From Zoogloeaceae bacterium (GTDB lineage: Bacteria; Pseudomonadota; Gammaproteobacteria; Burkholderiales; Rhodocyclaceae), in the NCBI GenBank assembly GCA_031259605.1, contig JAIRLE010000021.1, positions 1-25,739 on the forward strand: a stretch of DNA of 25,739 nt. The letters run 5' to 3'. Positions 1 to 7,315 of this stretch are shown piece by piece. Both the position numbers and the translations under genes were made by a program. The stretch's first letter is position 1. Every line of letters starts with the position of its first letter. The notes under the pieces were generated by a model. It had not been told where the DNA came from. It made no database searches and worked only from the letters and a program-made list of their open reading frames with translations.

Positions 1-2
1 TC

Positions 3-587
3 GACCGGAGTTTTCTCGAGGATAAACCCCGTTTTGCGGATATTGCCCGTGAATTCATGGCGTTCATTGCCGACGCGGAACTGGTCATTCACAACGCGCC
101 GTTCGACATTGGCTTTCTCGACATGGAGCTAGCGCGTCTCGACTTGCCCGCTACCCAGAAAATCTGCGCCAGGGTGTGCGACACCCTGAAAATGGCGCGC
201 GAACAGCGTCCCGGAAAACGCAACAGCCTCGACGCCCTCTGCGAGCATTACCAGATCGACAACGCGCACCGTACCCTGCACGGCGCGTTGCTGGACGCCG
301 AATTGCTGGCGGATGTCTATCTTGCCATGACGCGCGGTCAGGAAAGCCTGATGATGGATATGTCCGCGTCCCCGCCAAAGCCGACATCGAACACGAGCCA
401 GCCGGAAGGCGCGGCTAAAGCGCGCCCTCCCCTGCGCATTTGCCGCGCCAGTGCCGAAGAACGCAAGGCGCATGCGGCGGTGCTGGAACACATCCGCCAG
501 GAAAGCGGCGGCATCTGTCTCTTTTGCCAGGGATCGGGGATCAGGGATCAGGGATCGGAAGAAACCGCCGACACTGGCGCGTCATAG
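3..587 (+). CDS. dnaQ: DNA polymerase III epsilon subunit (3'-5' proofreading exonuclease), 5'-truncated by window edge
   Basis: This is the C-terminal part of the proofreading subunit of the replicative polymerase. The reading frame is open back to the left edge (position 3), so the N-terminus and the Exo I motif lie outside the window. The Exo II region is visible as HNAPFDIGFLD and the Exo III H-x4-D as HGALLDAE. A DnaQ family protein normally ends shortly after a GG-x-CLW motif that follows the alpha-binding region. Here that motif reads GGICLF, but the frame runs on for about 20 more residues. Part of that tail is encoded by four tandem 7-bp units (530-557). Stop TAG is at 585-587. The function is secure from the motifs; the extended tail is the odd part. 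Confidence 0.93.
   Translation, partial: DRSFLEDKPRFADIAREFMAFIADAELVIHNAPFDIGFLDMELARLDLPATQKICARVCDTLKMAREQRPGKRNSLDALCEHYQIDNAHRTLHGALLDAELLADVYLAMTRGQESLMMDMSASPPKPTSNTSQPEGAAKARPPLRICRASAEERKAHAAVLEHIRQESGGICLFCQGSGIRDQGSEETADTGAS
530..557 (+). repeat. Tandem heptamer repeat, 4 x GGGATCR, inside the 3' end of dnaQ
   Basis: Four perfect-phase copies of a 7-bp unit (GGGATCG, GGGATCA, GGGATCA, GGGATCG) lie just after the usual DnaQ C-terminal motif. Because 7 is not a multiple of 3, gain or loss of a unit would shift the frame of the tail. Confidence 0.9.
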
Positions 588-615
588 GCGAACACGCCGA
601 GTCTTGCGGCGGCAT

Positions 616-642
616 AAAAAACCCGCCTTGCGAGGCGGGTTT
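616..642 (-). terminator. Intrinsic terminator of the cold-shock gene, possibly bidirectional
   Basis: A 10-bp perfect stem (AAACCCGCCT / AGGCGGGTTT) closes a TGCG loop at 619-642. Read on the minus strand it is followed by a T-rich run, fitting the 3' end of the csp gene that stops at 668. On the plus strand it lies about 30 bp after the dnaQ stop, so it may also end that transcript, although the plus-strand T tract is short. Confidence 0.85.
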
Positions 643-667
643 CTGTACAGGGGCAAAACTGCCAGAT

Positions 668-871
668 TCAGGCGCGCTGAATGTTGGAGGCTTGCTTGCC
701 TTTTTGCCCTTGCACGACGTCAAAAGAGACTTTTTCACCTTCCTTGAGGGTTTTGAAGCCGTTCATGGTGATGGCGGAAAAATGCGCGAAAAGGTCTTCA
801 CTCCCGTCATCCGGCGTGATGAAGCCGAACCCCTTGGAATCGTTGAACCACTTGACAGTACCAGTTGCCAT
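668..871 (-). CDS. cspA: CspA-family cold-shock protein
   Basis: A 67-residue single cold-shock domain (OB fold) that binds single-stranded RNA or DNA and is expected to melt RNA secondary structure in the cytoplasm. RNP1 is KGFGFI (residues 13-18) and RNP2 is DLFAHF (26-31), with Leu-Phe-Ala where Val-Phe-Val is more usual. Length is normal for the family. The start ATG has an AGGAAG ribosome-binding site about 8 bp upstream. It is divergent from clpS, an arrangement known from betaproteobacteria. A promoter-like pair at 986-1014 would give a 5' UTR of about 108 nt, typical of temperature-responsive csp mRNAs. Whether this copy is cold-induced cannot be told from sequence; the symbol is by family. 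Confidence 0.95.
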   Translation of the reverse strand: MATGTVKWFNDSKGFGFITPDDGSEDLFAHFSAITMNGFKTLKEGEKVSFDVVQGQKGKQASNIQRA

Positions 872-902
872 ATTTGCTGCTTCCTACAAAAAACAAAAAA
901 CA

Positions 903-917
903 CGGGAAAAAATCCCG
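903..917 (-). promoter_or_regulatory. Small hairpin with U-rich flank in the csp 5' UTR
   Basis: On the minus strand CGGGA and TCCCG form a 5-bp stem over a T-rich loop. T-rich sequence follows, and the csp ribosome-binding site lies about 30 nt further on. It resembles a weak attenuator or an RNA structural element in the leader. The function is inferred only. Confidence 0.3.
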
Positions 918-985
918 ATTACCCGTTTTGACTCCAGCAACCGGCGCCGATGGCGTAGGCGATGCTCTTGAATCCAAACGGCGTC

Positions 986-1014
986 GTTTTACGCGAACCG
1001 CATCCAGACGTCAA
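986..1014 (-). promoter_or_regulatory. Candidate sigma-70 promoter for the csp gene
   Basis: On the minus strand TTGACG (5/6 match to the -35 box) is separated by exactly 17 bp from TAAAAC (4/6 match to the -10 box). Transcription would start near 979 and leave a leader of about 108 nt before the ATG at 871. Confidence 0.5.
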
Positions 1015-1020
1015 CAACTT

Positions 1021-1050
1021 TCAACATTTTGCGCGCCGTTTTTTTACAAT
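1021..1050 (+). promoter_or_regulatory. Candidate promoter for clpS-clpA
   Basis: TACAAT (1045-1050, 5/6) is preceded by TCAACA (1021-1026) with an 18-bp spacer. A second -10-like TAAAAT lies at 1112-1117, directly before the clpS start, so two start sites are possible. Confidence 0.35.
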
Positions 1051-1124
1051 ACTGTCCAGACTGTTGCAAAACAAGGCATCCCGGTGGTGTTGCACTCTCG
1101 GACAGACTGTATAAAATCCTCGGC

Positions 1125-1433
1125 ATGAGCGCCCAGGACCAACAGGAAGCAGTCCTTGAAACGGAAGCCGTCCAGGTTGAACCGCCCCACCTTTACAAGG
1201 TATTGCTGTTGAATGATGATTACACGCCCATGGATTTCGTGATTCATGTGCTGCAGCGCTTTTTTGCCATGAACAGGGAGCATGCCACGGAAATCATGTT
1301 GAAAGTCCACTGTGAGGGACGCGGCGTCTGCGGGCTTTTTTCGCGCGACGTGGCGGCTACCAAGGTTGAGCAGGTCAGCGACTTTGCCCGTAGACATCAG
1401 CATCCGCTGGCTTGCGTCATGGAGAAGAACTGA
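1125..1433 (+). CDS. clpS: ClpS, N-end-rule adaptor of ClpAP
   Basis: A 102-residue cytoplasmic adaptor that binds proteins with destabilising N-terminal residues and delivers them to ClpA. The core is complete: LLNDDYTPM (28-36), including the Asn-Asp pair that contacts the substrate N-terminus, and the His of KVHCEGRG (His62). The frame stays open upstream to 1029, but the family ends its N-terminus near the ATG at 1125, so that start was chosen. No Shine-Dalgarno sequence is visible before it, and a -10-like TAAAAT sits 7 bp upstream of the ATG. clpA starts 2 bp after the clpS stop, the standard clpS-clpA operon. Confidence 0.95.
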   Translation: MSAQDQQEAVLETEAVQVEPPHLYKVLLLNDDYTPMDFVIHVLQRFFAMNREHATEIMLKVHCEGRGVCGLFSRDVAATKVEQVSDFARRHQHPLACVMEKN

Positions 1434-1435
1434 AA

Positions 1436-3694
1436 ATGATCGCCCAGGAACTTGAAGTCAGTCTGCATATTGTCTTTGTCGAGGCGCGGCAGAAGCGGCA
1501 TGAGTTCATCACTGTCGAGCATCTCCTGCTGGCTTTGCTGGATAACCCGACGGCGGCAGCGGCCCTGCGCGCCTGCGGTGCCAGCCTGGAGCAGATGCGC
1601 GGCGACATTTCCCGTTTCATTTCTGAGCACACGCCGACCGTGCCGGGTGGGAAAGATGTGGACGCCTCGCCCACGCTGGGTTTCCAGCGCGTCATCCAGC
1701 GCGCCATTTTGCATGTGCAGTCTTCGGGCAAGAAGGAAGTCAATGGCGCGAACGTGCTGGTCGCCATTTTTGGCGAAAAGGATTCGCACGCGGCGTTCTT
1801 CCTGCAAAAACAGGGGATAACCAGGCTGGATGTAGTGAATTACATCGCCCACGGCATCGACAAGACCAACAAAGCCCCCAGGGCGACGGAAGGCGCGGAG
1901 GGAGGCGCGGCACAACAGGCCGCCGCCGATCCGCTGGAAAACTTCACCGTCAATCTCAACCGACAGGCCGTCGCGGGCCGGATCGATCCGCTGATTGGGC
2001 GGGAAATGGAACTCGAACGGGTGATCCAGACGCTCTGCCGCCGCCGCAAGAACAATCCCTTGCTGGTAGGCGAGGCGGGCGTGGGCAAAACCGCCATTGC
2101 CGAAGGTTTGGCCAGTCAGGTGATGAAGAAGGCTGTGCCGGAAGTGCTGGCAAAGGCTACGGTGTATGCGCTGGATATGGGCGCGTTGCTGGCGGGCACC
2201 AAATATCGCGGCGATTTTGAGCAGCGTCTGAAGAATGTCCTGAAAAAGTTGCACGAAATTCCCGACGCCATTTTGTTCATCGACGAGATTCACACGTTGA
2301 TCGGCGCGGGCGCGGCTTCCGGCGGCACGCTGGATGCCTCCAATCTCCTGAAGCCGGCGCTTTCCAACGGGCAATTGAAGTGCATTGGCGCGACGACCTA
2401 CAACGAATATCGCGGCATTTTTGAAAAGGATCACGCGCTGACCCGGCGGTTTCAAAAAATCGATGTCGGCGAACCTTCCGAGAGCGAGGCGCTGGAAATT
2501 CTCAAGGGTCTGAAAACGCGTTTCGAGACGCATCATGGCGTCAAGTATTCCAGCGCGGCGCTTTCTGCCGCCGTGGAGCTTTCCGCCCGCTACATCACCG
2601 ACCGGCATCTGCCGGACAAGGCCATCGACGTGATTGACGAAGCGGGCGCGGCGCAGCGCATCCTGCCCAAGTCGCGGCAGAAGAGGCTGATCGGCAAGGG
2701 CGAAATCGAAAACATCGTCGCCAAGATCGCGCGTATCCCGCCGCGCCACGTCAGTACGGACGATCGCGACGCCCTGAGAACCCTGGAGCGCGATCTGAAA
2801 ACCGTGGTTTTTGGGCAGGATGCCGCCATTGAAACCTTGTCCCGCGCCATCAAGATGGCGCGTTCCGGCCTGGGAAGCCCGGAAAAGCCGATTGGCACCT
2901 ATCTTTTTTCCGGCCCGACGGGCGTGGGCAAGACCGAGGTGGCGCGGCAGCTGGCCTATGCGCTGAATATCGAGCTATTGCGTTTCGACATGAGCGAATA
3001 CATGGAGCGTCACGCGGTTTCCCGCCTGATTGGCGCGCCGCCGGGATACGTCGGCTTTGAGCAGGGCGGGTTGCTGACGGAGGGCATCAACAAGGCGCCC
3101 TATGCGGTCTTGTTGCTCGACGAAATCGAAAAGGCGCATCCGGACATCTTCAATATCCTGTTGCAGGTGATGGATCACGGCACACTGACCGACAACAATG
3201 GGCGCAAAGCGGATTTTCGCAATGTGATCATCATCATGACCACCAATGTCGGTGCCGCCGACTTGCAGAAGAACCACATGGGGTTTACGCCGGACGCGCG
3301 GGCTGGAGATGAACTGCTGGAAATCAGGCGCTTGTTTACGCCGGAATTTCGCAACCGACTGGACGCCATCGTTTCTTTCAAGCCGCTGGATCACGACATC
3401 ATCTTGCGCGTGGTCGACAAATTCCTGATGCAACTGGAAACGCAACTGGGCGAAAAAAAGGTCGAAGCCCATTTTACCGATGCCCTGAAGACCATGCTGG
3501 CGCAAAAGGGTTTTGATCCGCTGATGGGCGCGCGCCCCATGGCGCGGCTGATTCAGGACAGCATCCGCGCCGCCCTGGCCGACGAATTGTTGTTTGGCCG
3601 CCTGACACATGGCGGACAGATCACTGTGGATGCCGCCACAGACGGCGCGGTGCGCCTGGTTTTCGCGGAAGAACCCGCGGAAGCGGAAGCGTAA
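1436..3694 (+). CDS. clpA: ClpA, ATP-dependent unfoldase subunit of ClpAP protease
   Basis: A 752-residue Hsp100/AAA+ unfoldase, close to the E. coli length. It has an N-terminal Clp-N domain (about 1-145) and two AAA+ modules. D1 has Walker A GEAGVGKT (212-219) and Walker B ILFIDEIH; D2 has Walker A GPTGVGKT (493-500) and Walker B VLLLDEIE. The ClpP-docking loop, IGL in E. coli, reads MGF here (in KNHMGFTPDA), which still fits the hydrophobic-Gly-Phe/Leu pattern. Start ATG 1436 was chosen over the upstream in-frame ATG at 1412 because it matches the family N-terminus and has GGAGAAG upstream. That ribosome-binding site lies within the last codons of clpS, consistent with coupled translation. 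Confidence 0.97.
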   Translation: MIAQELEVSLHIVFVEARQKRHEFITVEHLLLALLDNPTAAAALRACGASLEQMRGDISRFISEHTPTVPGGKDVDASPTLGFQRVIQRAILHVQSSGKKEVNGANVLVAIFGEKDSHAAFFLQKQGITRLDVVNYIAHGIDKTNKAPRATEGAEGGAAQQAAADPLENFTVNLNRQAVAGRIDPLIGREMELERVIQTLCRRRKNNPLLVGEAGVGKTAIAEGLASQVMKKAVPEVLAKATVYALDMGALLAGTKYRGDFEQRLKNVLKKLHEIPDAILFIDEIHTLIGAGAASGGTLDASNLLKPALSNGQLKCIGATTYNEYRGIFEKDHALTRRFQKIDVGEPSESEALEILKGLKTRFETHHGVKYSSAALSAAVELSARYITDRHLPDKAIDVIDEAGAAQRILPKSRQKRLIGKGEIENIVAKIARIPPRHVSTDDRDALRTLERDLKTVVFGQDAAIETLSRAIKMARSGLGSPEKPIGTYLFSGPTGVGKTEVARQLAYALNIELLRFDMSEYMERHAVSRLIGAPPGYVGFEQGGLLTEGINKAPYAVLLLDEIEKAHPDIFNILLQVMDHGTLTDNNGRKADFRNVIIIMTTNVGAADLQKNHMGFTPDARAGDELLEIRRLFTPEFRNRLDAIVSFKPLDHDIILRVVDKFLMQLETQLGEKKVEAHFTDALKTMLAQKGFDPLMGARPMARLIQDSIRAALADELLFGRLTHGGQITVDAATDGAVRLVFAEEPAEAEA

Positions 3695-3751
3695 GTCCCT
3701 CCGGAGCGGATTGGGACGCGGAGGACAAAGGCGCATGCAATTGCCCCGCAT

Positions 3752-3843
3752 CGTCAAAAGCGAGGCACAAAGCTCTGGCAATCCATGCGGCGATCCGCTC
3801 TTCCCGGAATGTTGGAGCAAGCATCAATGCCGTCTGGATTGCC
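3752..3843. repeat. Inverted-repeat element, family R3 copy (clpA/cptA intergenic)
   Basis: CGTCAAAAGCGAG at 3752-3764 is the same 13-mer found at 8936 (+) and at 9315 (-). A 15-bp arm at 3777-3791 (GGCAATCCATGCGGC) is matched in inverted orientation at 3829-3843 with 13 of 15 identities. No coding signal is seen. It lies between the convergent clpA and cptA genes. Confidence 0.6.
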
Positions 3844-3863
3844 GTGGAAAGCGCTTGGTTTTC

Positions 3864-4001
3864 CTTCTGCCCCTTCAGGGGGAGAAGGTGCCCAGAGGGC
3901 GGATGAGGGGGCGATTCACCCCGGAAAACACGGTTCGGGGATGAACCGCCGCCCCTCTCCCGGCACCAAAGCGCCACCCTCTCCCGCAAAGCGGGCGAGG
4001 G
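3864..4001. repeat. REP-like palindromic cluster downstream of clpA and cptA
   Basis: Two hairpins are visible. The first is near 3864-3888 (CTTCTGCCCCT against AGGGGGAGAAG, one mismatch). The second has arms CCCTCTCCCGC (3977-3987) and GCGGGCGAGGG (3991-4001), also with one mismatch. The same CCCTCTCCCGC palindrome recurs at 7145-7169. With the R3 copy, these repeats fill most of the 334-bp gap 3695-4028; I see no gene there. They may also act as a terminator between the two convergent genes. Confidence 0.7.
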
Positions 4002-4028
4002 AAACCCCTGAAGACGATGAACAGGTTC

Positions 4029-5645
4029 TTAGTCCGTCGCGTCGAAATCCCGCAGTTCTCCGCCGGGATTGCCGATCCAGCGTGTAAAGGGCTGGAAGGC
4101 GGGGTTTGCCACGCTCCACTCCGGCCGGTAGCGGTCGTAACGCAGGCCCGCCAGGTCCGACCAGGTGTGGATCAGGTGCGTGGTGCTGTACCTGCGTTTC
4201 ACCCCTGCACCGAAGTCGCGCCGGTGCGCAGACTGCCATGACGGGGATGTCCACAGGATCATGGGGATTCGGTACATGCCGGGGGTCGGCGCGTCTTCGT
4301 TGCGGCCCAGGGTTTGGTGCGGCGGCGTGTCGAAGACTTCTTCGCCATGGTCGGAAAAATACAACAGGAAACCGTGCGCCTGGCTCGCCTCGAAACTTTC
4401 GATCAGGCGGGCGATGATTTCGTCGTTGTACAGCACCGCGTTATCGTAGGCATTGACGTAGGTAAGCCGCGCATCGTCGAGGCCGGGCGGCGTATGCTCC
4501 CGGCCATGGAAGCGATCGAAGGCCGCTGGGTAGCGATACTGGTATTTGAGGTGCGCGCCCAGCAGGTGCACCACGATCATCTTCTTCGGCGCGGGATCAA
4601 GCAACGCCTGCGCGAAGGGCGCGAGCACGGCGGCGTCATCCTGGTTGGCGTCCTGCCGGAATTGCTGGTTCAGGTAATGCGCCTCATCCGCCTGCCGCGG
4701 GAACATGGTAAGCAGGCTGACGCGATCCATGGTCTGCTGGTTGGTGATCCAGATGGTCTTGTAGCCCGCCTGCCGCATCAGGTCGAGCAACGTCGGCTCG
4801 CCGGGAAAGCGGCGCGGTTCTTCCTGGTGCGCGAAGCTCAAGGCTTGTTGCAGGACTTCGATGGTATAGGGGCGCGGCGCGATCACGTCCTCGAAAACGG
4901 TCAGGGACGAGCGCATCGCCTCCAGGCGCGGTGAAGTCCGGCGCGGATAGCCGTACAGGCTCATGTGCTGGCTGGTCGTGGATTCGCCAACGACCAGCAC
5001 CAGCGTGCGCGGCGTATCACCATTGGCGTCCGTCAGGTCTTGTAGCGGCGGCGCTTCGCCCGCCAGCAGTTTGCGCACTTGCGCGAGCTGGCGATGATAT
5101 TGGGTGTAGCCGGCCAGAATCTGCCAGGAGGTCACGGCGTCCGCCCCGCGCCGCGCGAGCAGGGGGTAGGCAAGGCTCACGGCGAGCAATGACACGCAAG
5201 CCGTCAAGGCGGAAACGCACGGCAAAGCCAGCGGACGAACGCGCCGCCAGAGCAGGAAAGCGCACAAGGTATAGAGCGCAAGCCCCAGGATCATCCACGG
5301 ATCGAAATACTGGCTGAGGAATTCCTTCGACTCTTCCGGATTGGACTCGAACATGGCAAAGACGACGCTTTGCGTGATGGCGTATCCATGGATGCCGAAA
5401 TAGCTCAAGCCCACCAACGACGCCGACCAGAGCGCCAAGCCGATGACGCCGCTGACGAGGGGCGCCCGCCGGGGCAGAAGCAGGACGACGGCAAGCCAGA
5501 CGAGACTCAGGGGAAAGGTATCCAGCAACAGCGAGGCTTCGCCCACACCCGCGCACAGATACAGGATTTGCGGCAGGCCGGAGAAATACCAGAAGAATAA
5601 ATAGAGCCGGAAGATATCCCCCCAGGGAACGTCTTTCCGGCTCAT
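4029..5645 (-). CDS. cptA: CptA-type phosphoethanolamine transferase for lipopolysaccharide core
   Basis: An inner-membrane enzyme of 538 residues in the alkaline-phosphatase/sulfatase superfamily that transfers phosphoethanolamine to a lipopolysaccharide sugar. An N-terminal membrane region with several hydrophobic helices (about 12-165) is followed by the periplasmic catalytic domain. The catalytic stretch GESTTSQHMSLYGYPRRTSP starts at Gly220. The position equivalent to the EptA nucleophile Thr falls on Ser222, as in E. coli CptA. The metal-binding SDHGEEVFDTPPH starts at 431. Stretches such as RPYTIE, LQQALSFA, WITNQQTM and TRWIGNP match E. coli CptA closely, supporting CptA rather than EptA. 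Its start overlaps the glycosyltransferase stop by 4 bp (ATGA), so the two genes are probably co-translated. The acceptor site in this organism is inferred. Confidence 0.88.
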   Translation of the reverse strand: MSRKDVPWGDIFRLYLFFWYFSGLPQILYLCAGVGEASLLLDTFPLSLVWLAVVLLLPRRAPLVSGVIGLALWSASLVGLSYFGIHGYAITQSVVFAMFESNPEESKEFLSQYFDPWMILGLALYTLCAFLLWRRVRPLALPCVSALTACVSLLAVSLAYPLLARRGADAVTSWQILAGYTQYHRQLAQVRKLLAGEAPPLQDLTDANGDTPRTLVLVVGESTTSQHMSLYGYPRRTSPRLEAMRSSLTVFEDVIAPRPYTIEVLQQALSFAHQEEPRRFPGEPTLLDLMRQAGYKTIWITNQQTMDRVSLLTMFPRQADEAHYLNQQFRQDANQDDAAVLAPFAQALLDPAPKKMIVVHLLGAHLKYQYRYPAAFDRFHGREHTPPGLDDARLTYVNAYDNAVLYNDEIIARLIESFEASQAHGFLLYFSDHGEEVFDTPPHQTLGRNEDAPTPGMYRIPMILWTSPSWQSAHRRDFGAGVKRRYSTTHLIHTWSDLAGLRYDRYRPEWSVANPAFQPFTRWIGNPGGELRDFDATD

Positions 5646-6790
5646 GCGACCATGCCGCGATAGATTTCCGCCAGCCGCCGCGTGCTGGCGACATCCGACC
5701 AGTCACGCGCGGTCTCCGGCGCTTCGGCTTGCAGGCGCTCGCGCAAGGCGGCGTCGGCAAAGAAGCGCAACACCGCGTCCGCGAAGGCTTTCTCCTCGGT
5801 CGGCGGCGCGATGCAGGCCTTGCCCGCTTCAAGAATGTCGCGGGTGCCGAGTTTGGCAAGCGCGATCACGGGCAAACCCGCCGCCATCGCTTCCGGCAAC
5901 ACCATGCCCTGCGTTTCGGTGAGCGAGGAAAAGACGAAAACATCCGCGGCGGCATAGCAATCCAACAGAGAACCGTTTCTATCCAGATAGCCGAGGAACC
6001 TGACGGCATGATCGATTCCCAGCCGCCGCGCCTCTTCCTGGAGATCGGGCAAGGCGGGGCCGTCCCCGGCCAGCAGCAGGAGCAAATCCGGGTTCTGCCG
6101 CAAGGCCAGCGCCCACATGCGCAGCAGGAAGCCGATATTCTTCTCGTGCGCGACGCGCCCGACGAAAAGCGCCACCGGTCGCCGCGCATCGATGTCGAAC
6201 TGGCGGCGAAATACTTCCCGATCCCCGCGTGTAAAACGTTCCAGCGGGATTCCGGTGGGCAGCACATGCAGAGGTACGCGCACACCGTATTCCTTCAGTT
6301 GTTCCAGCATCGCGGTAGAAGGCACCACCACGCCGTCCAGCGCGTTGCACTGCCGACTCGAGAAGCGGCGCGCGAGATTGCCCAGGTAGCGCCGCGGCAA
6401 AAAGGGGATATAATGCTGAAAGTATTCGGCAAACAAGGTGTGGTAGGTGGCCAGCGCGGGTAAATGCCGCTTGCGCGCCGCGCGCAGACCAGCGTAATGC
6501 GCGATAAACGGCGTATGGATATGGATCAGGTCACAGTCGCGGGCACGCTCCAACACGACCTGCTTCATCCGCCGCCAGGAAAGCCGCCGGTCTTCCGGGT
6601 CGAGGGAGAATGGCAGGTTCCGGCTCTGGACGCGGGTGACGCCCTCTTCCTCCGCCTCGTCGCCATAGCGCGGCACGATGATTTCGACTTCGATAACGCA
6701 GTCCTCCAACGTGTTCTTGAAGGTTTCAATCGAAGAAGAGACACCGTTGATGCGGGGAAAATAGACATCGGAAACCATCAGGACGCGCAT
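5642..6790 (-). CDS. GT4-family glycosyltransferase
   Basis: A 382-residue retaining glycosyltransferase with a GT-B fold. The N-terminal acceptor domain opens with VSDVYFPRINGVSSSIETF, the Gly-rich loop typical of lipid- and phosphatidylinositol-linked GT4 enzymes. The donor domain carries GRVAHEKN (211-218) and the E-x7-E motif ETQGMVLPE (292-300). Closest in style are diacylglycerol glucosyltransferases and PimA-like mannosyltransferases, so a glycolipid or LPS acceptor is plausible but not shown. GGGAG lies 5 bp before the ATG. It overlaps cptA by 4 bp, so both genes probably act on the same surface molecule. Confidence 0.85.
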   Translation of the reverse strand: MRVLMVSDVYFPRINGVSSSIETFKNTLEDCVIEVEIIVPRYGDEAEEEGVTRVQSRNLPFSLDPEDRRLSWRRMKQVVLERARDCDLIHIHTPFIAHYAGLRAARKRHLPALATYHTLFAEYFQHYIPFLPRRYLGNLARRFSSRQCNALDGVVVPSTAMLEQLKEYGVRVPLHVLPTGIPLERFTRGDREVFRRQFDIDARRPVALFVGRVAHEKNIGFLLRMWALALRQNPDLLLLLAGDGPALPDLQEEARRLGIDHAVRFLGYLDRNGSLLDCYAAADVFVFSSLTETQGMVLPEAMAAGLPVIALAKLGTRDILEAGKACIAPPTEEKAFADAVLRFFADAALRERLQAEAPETARDWSDVASTRRLAEIYRGMVA

Positions 6791-6906
6791 GATGTCTCCC
6801 GCTTTTTCCCTTCCTTATCCGCCAGCGTCTCTCCTTGCAACCTCACCGCCACCAGATCGCTTCTCCCCGGTACCGGTACTCCCGCTATCAATGCCCACGA
6901 TGCCAT
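6778..6906 (-). CDS. Possible small ORF (42 aa) overlapping the glycosyltransferase start
   Basis: An ATG at 6906 has a strong GGAGG ribosome-binding site 6 bp upstream. It opens a 42-codon frame ending in TGA at 6778-6780, 13 bp inside the glycosyltransferase gene. The peptide has a short hydrophobic start (MASWALIAGVPVPG) and a charged tail. I do not recognise it. It could be a leader peptide that couples translation to the next gene, or chance. Confidence 0.3.
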   Translation of the reverse strand: MASWALIAGVPVPGRSDLVAVRLQGETLADKEGKKRETSCAS

Positions 6907-6977
6907 GTTCCGCCTCCACCATTCATCAAACAATGCGGAAAGAATAACGAGCAAACCGCAAAAAAGCAAACAGCAGC

Positions 6978-7237
6978 GGGCAATTGCATGAATGCCATCG
7001 TCGTATTTTCAGTTCGCGCCGTCGCCTGCCGTCCTCTCTCCCGCATGGCGGGAGAGCGTACCCCGAAGGGGCGAGAGAAGGCGTCCTCGCCATACGGCGA
7101 AGCCGCAAAAATCACGACGTTTGGGACAACGCGCCACGATCAAACCCTCTCCCGCGAAGCGGGAGAGGGGGAACCTTACGCCTTTTTCTCTTCCGCGCGG
7201 TAGGCGAGGAAAAAAACGAGCATTCATGCGGTTGCCC
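6978..7237. repeat. MITE-like palindromic element with imperfect 18-bp terminal inverted repeats
   Basis: GGGCAATTGCATGAATGC (6978-6995) and GCATTCATGCGGTTGCCC (7220-7237) are inverted copies with 16 of 18 identities. Between them lie two perfect hairpins: CTCTCCCGC / GCGGGAGAG (7036-7056) and CCCTCTCCCGC / GCGGGAGAGGG (7145-7169). The left 104 bp (6978-7081) reappear in inverted orientation at 19339-19441. The element fills most of the 525-bp gap between the glycosyltransferase and dsbC starts. No transposase is encoded. Confidence 0.75.
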
Positions 7238-7279
7238 AGTCCCTTTTCCGCCTTTCGTCGTTTGTTCCGCCTTCTGATT

Positions 7280-7285
7280 TATAAT
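7280..7285 (+). promoter_or_regulatory. Consensus -10 box for dsbC
   Basis: A perfect TATAAT lies 30 bp before the dsbC ATG. No convincing -35 box is seen at 17 bp. Transcription would start near 7292, giving a leader of about 24 nt that contains the ribosome-binding site. Confidence 0.5.
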
Positions 7286-7315
7286 CGCCTTGTTCTTTTG
7301 CAGGAAATTATTCCC

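Noticed and set aside
1397..2749. 450-codon open frame antisense to clpA
   Set aside because: It is a shadow of the clpA coding frame in GC-rich DNA. Its product is Arg/His/Gln-rich with no recognisable domain, and clpA is unmistakable on the other strand.
3250..3300. ClpA docking loop MGF considered as loss of ClpP binding
   Set aside because: A hydrophobic residue followed by Gly-Phe still fits the known ClpP-docking pattern, so ClpA is probably fully functional with ClpP.
3734..4001. Possible CRISPR-like or IS content in the clpA/cptA gap
   Set aside because: The repeats are palindromic and of uneven spacing, with no spacer array and no transposase frame. They fit REP/MITE-type elements better.
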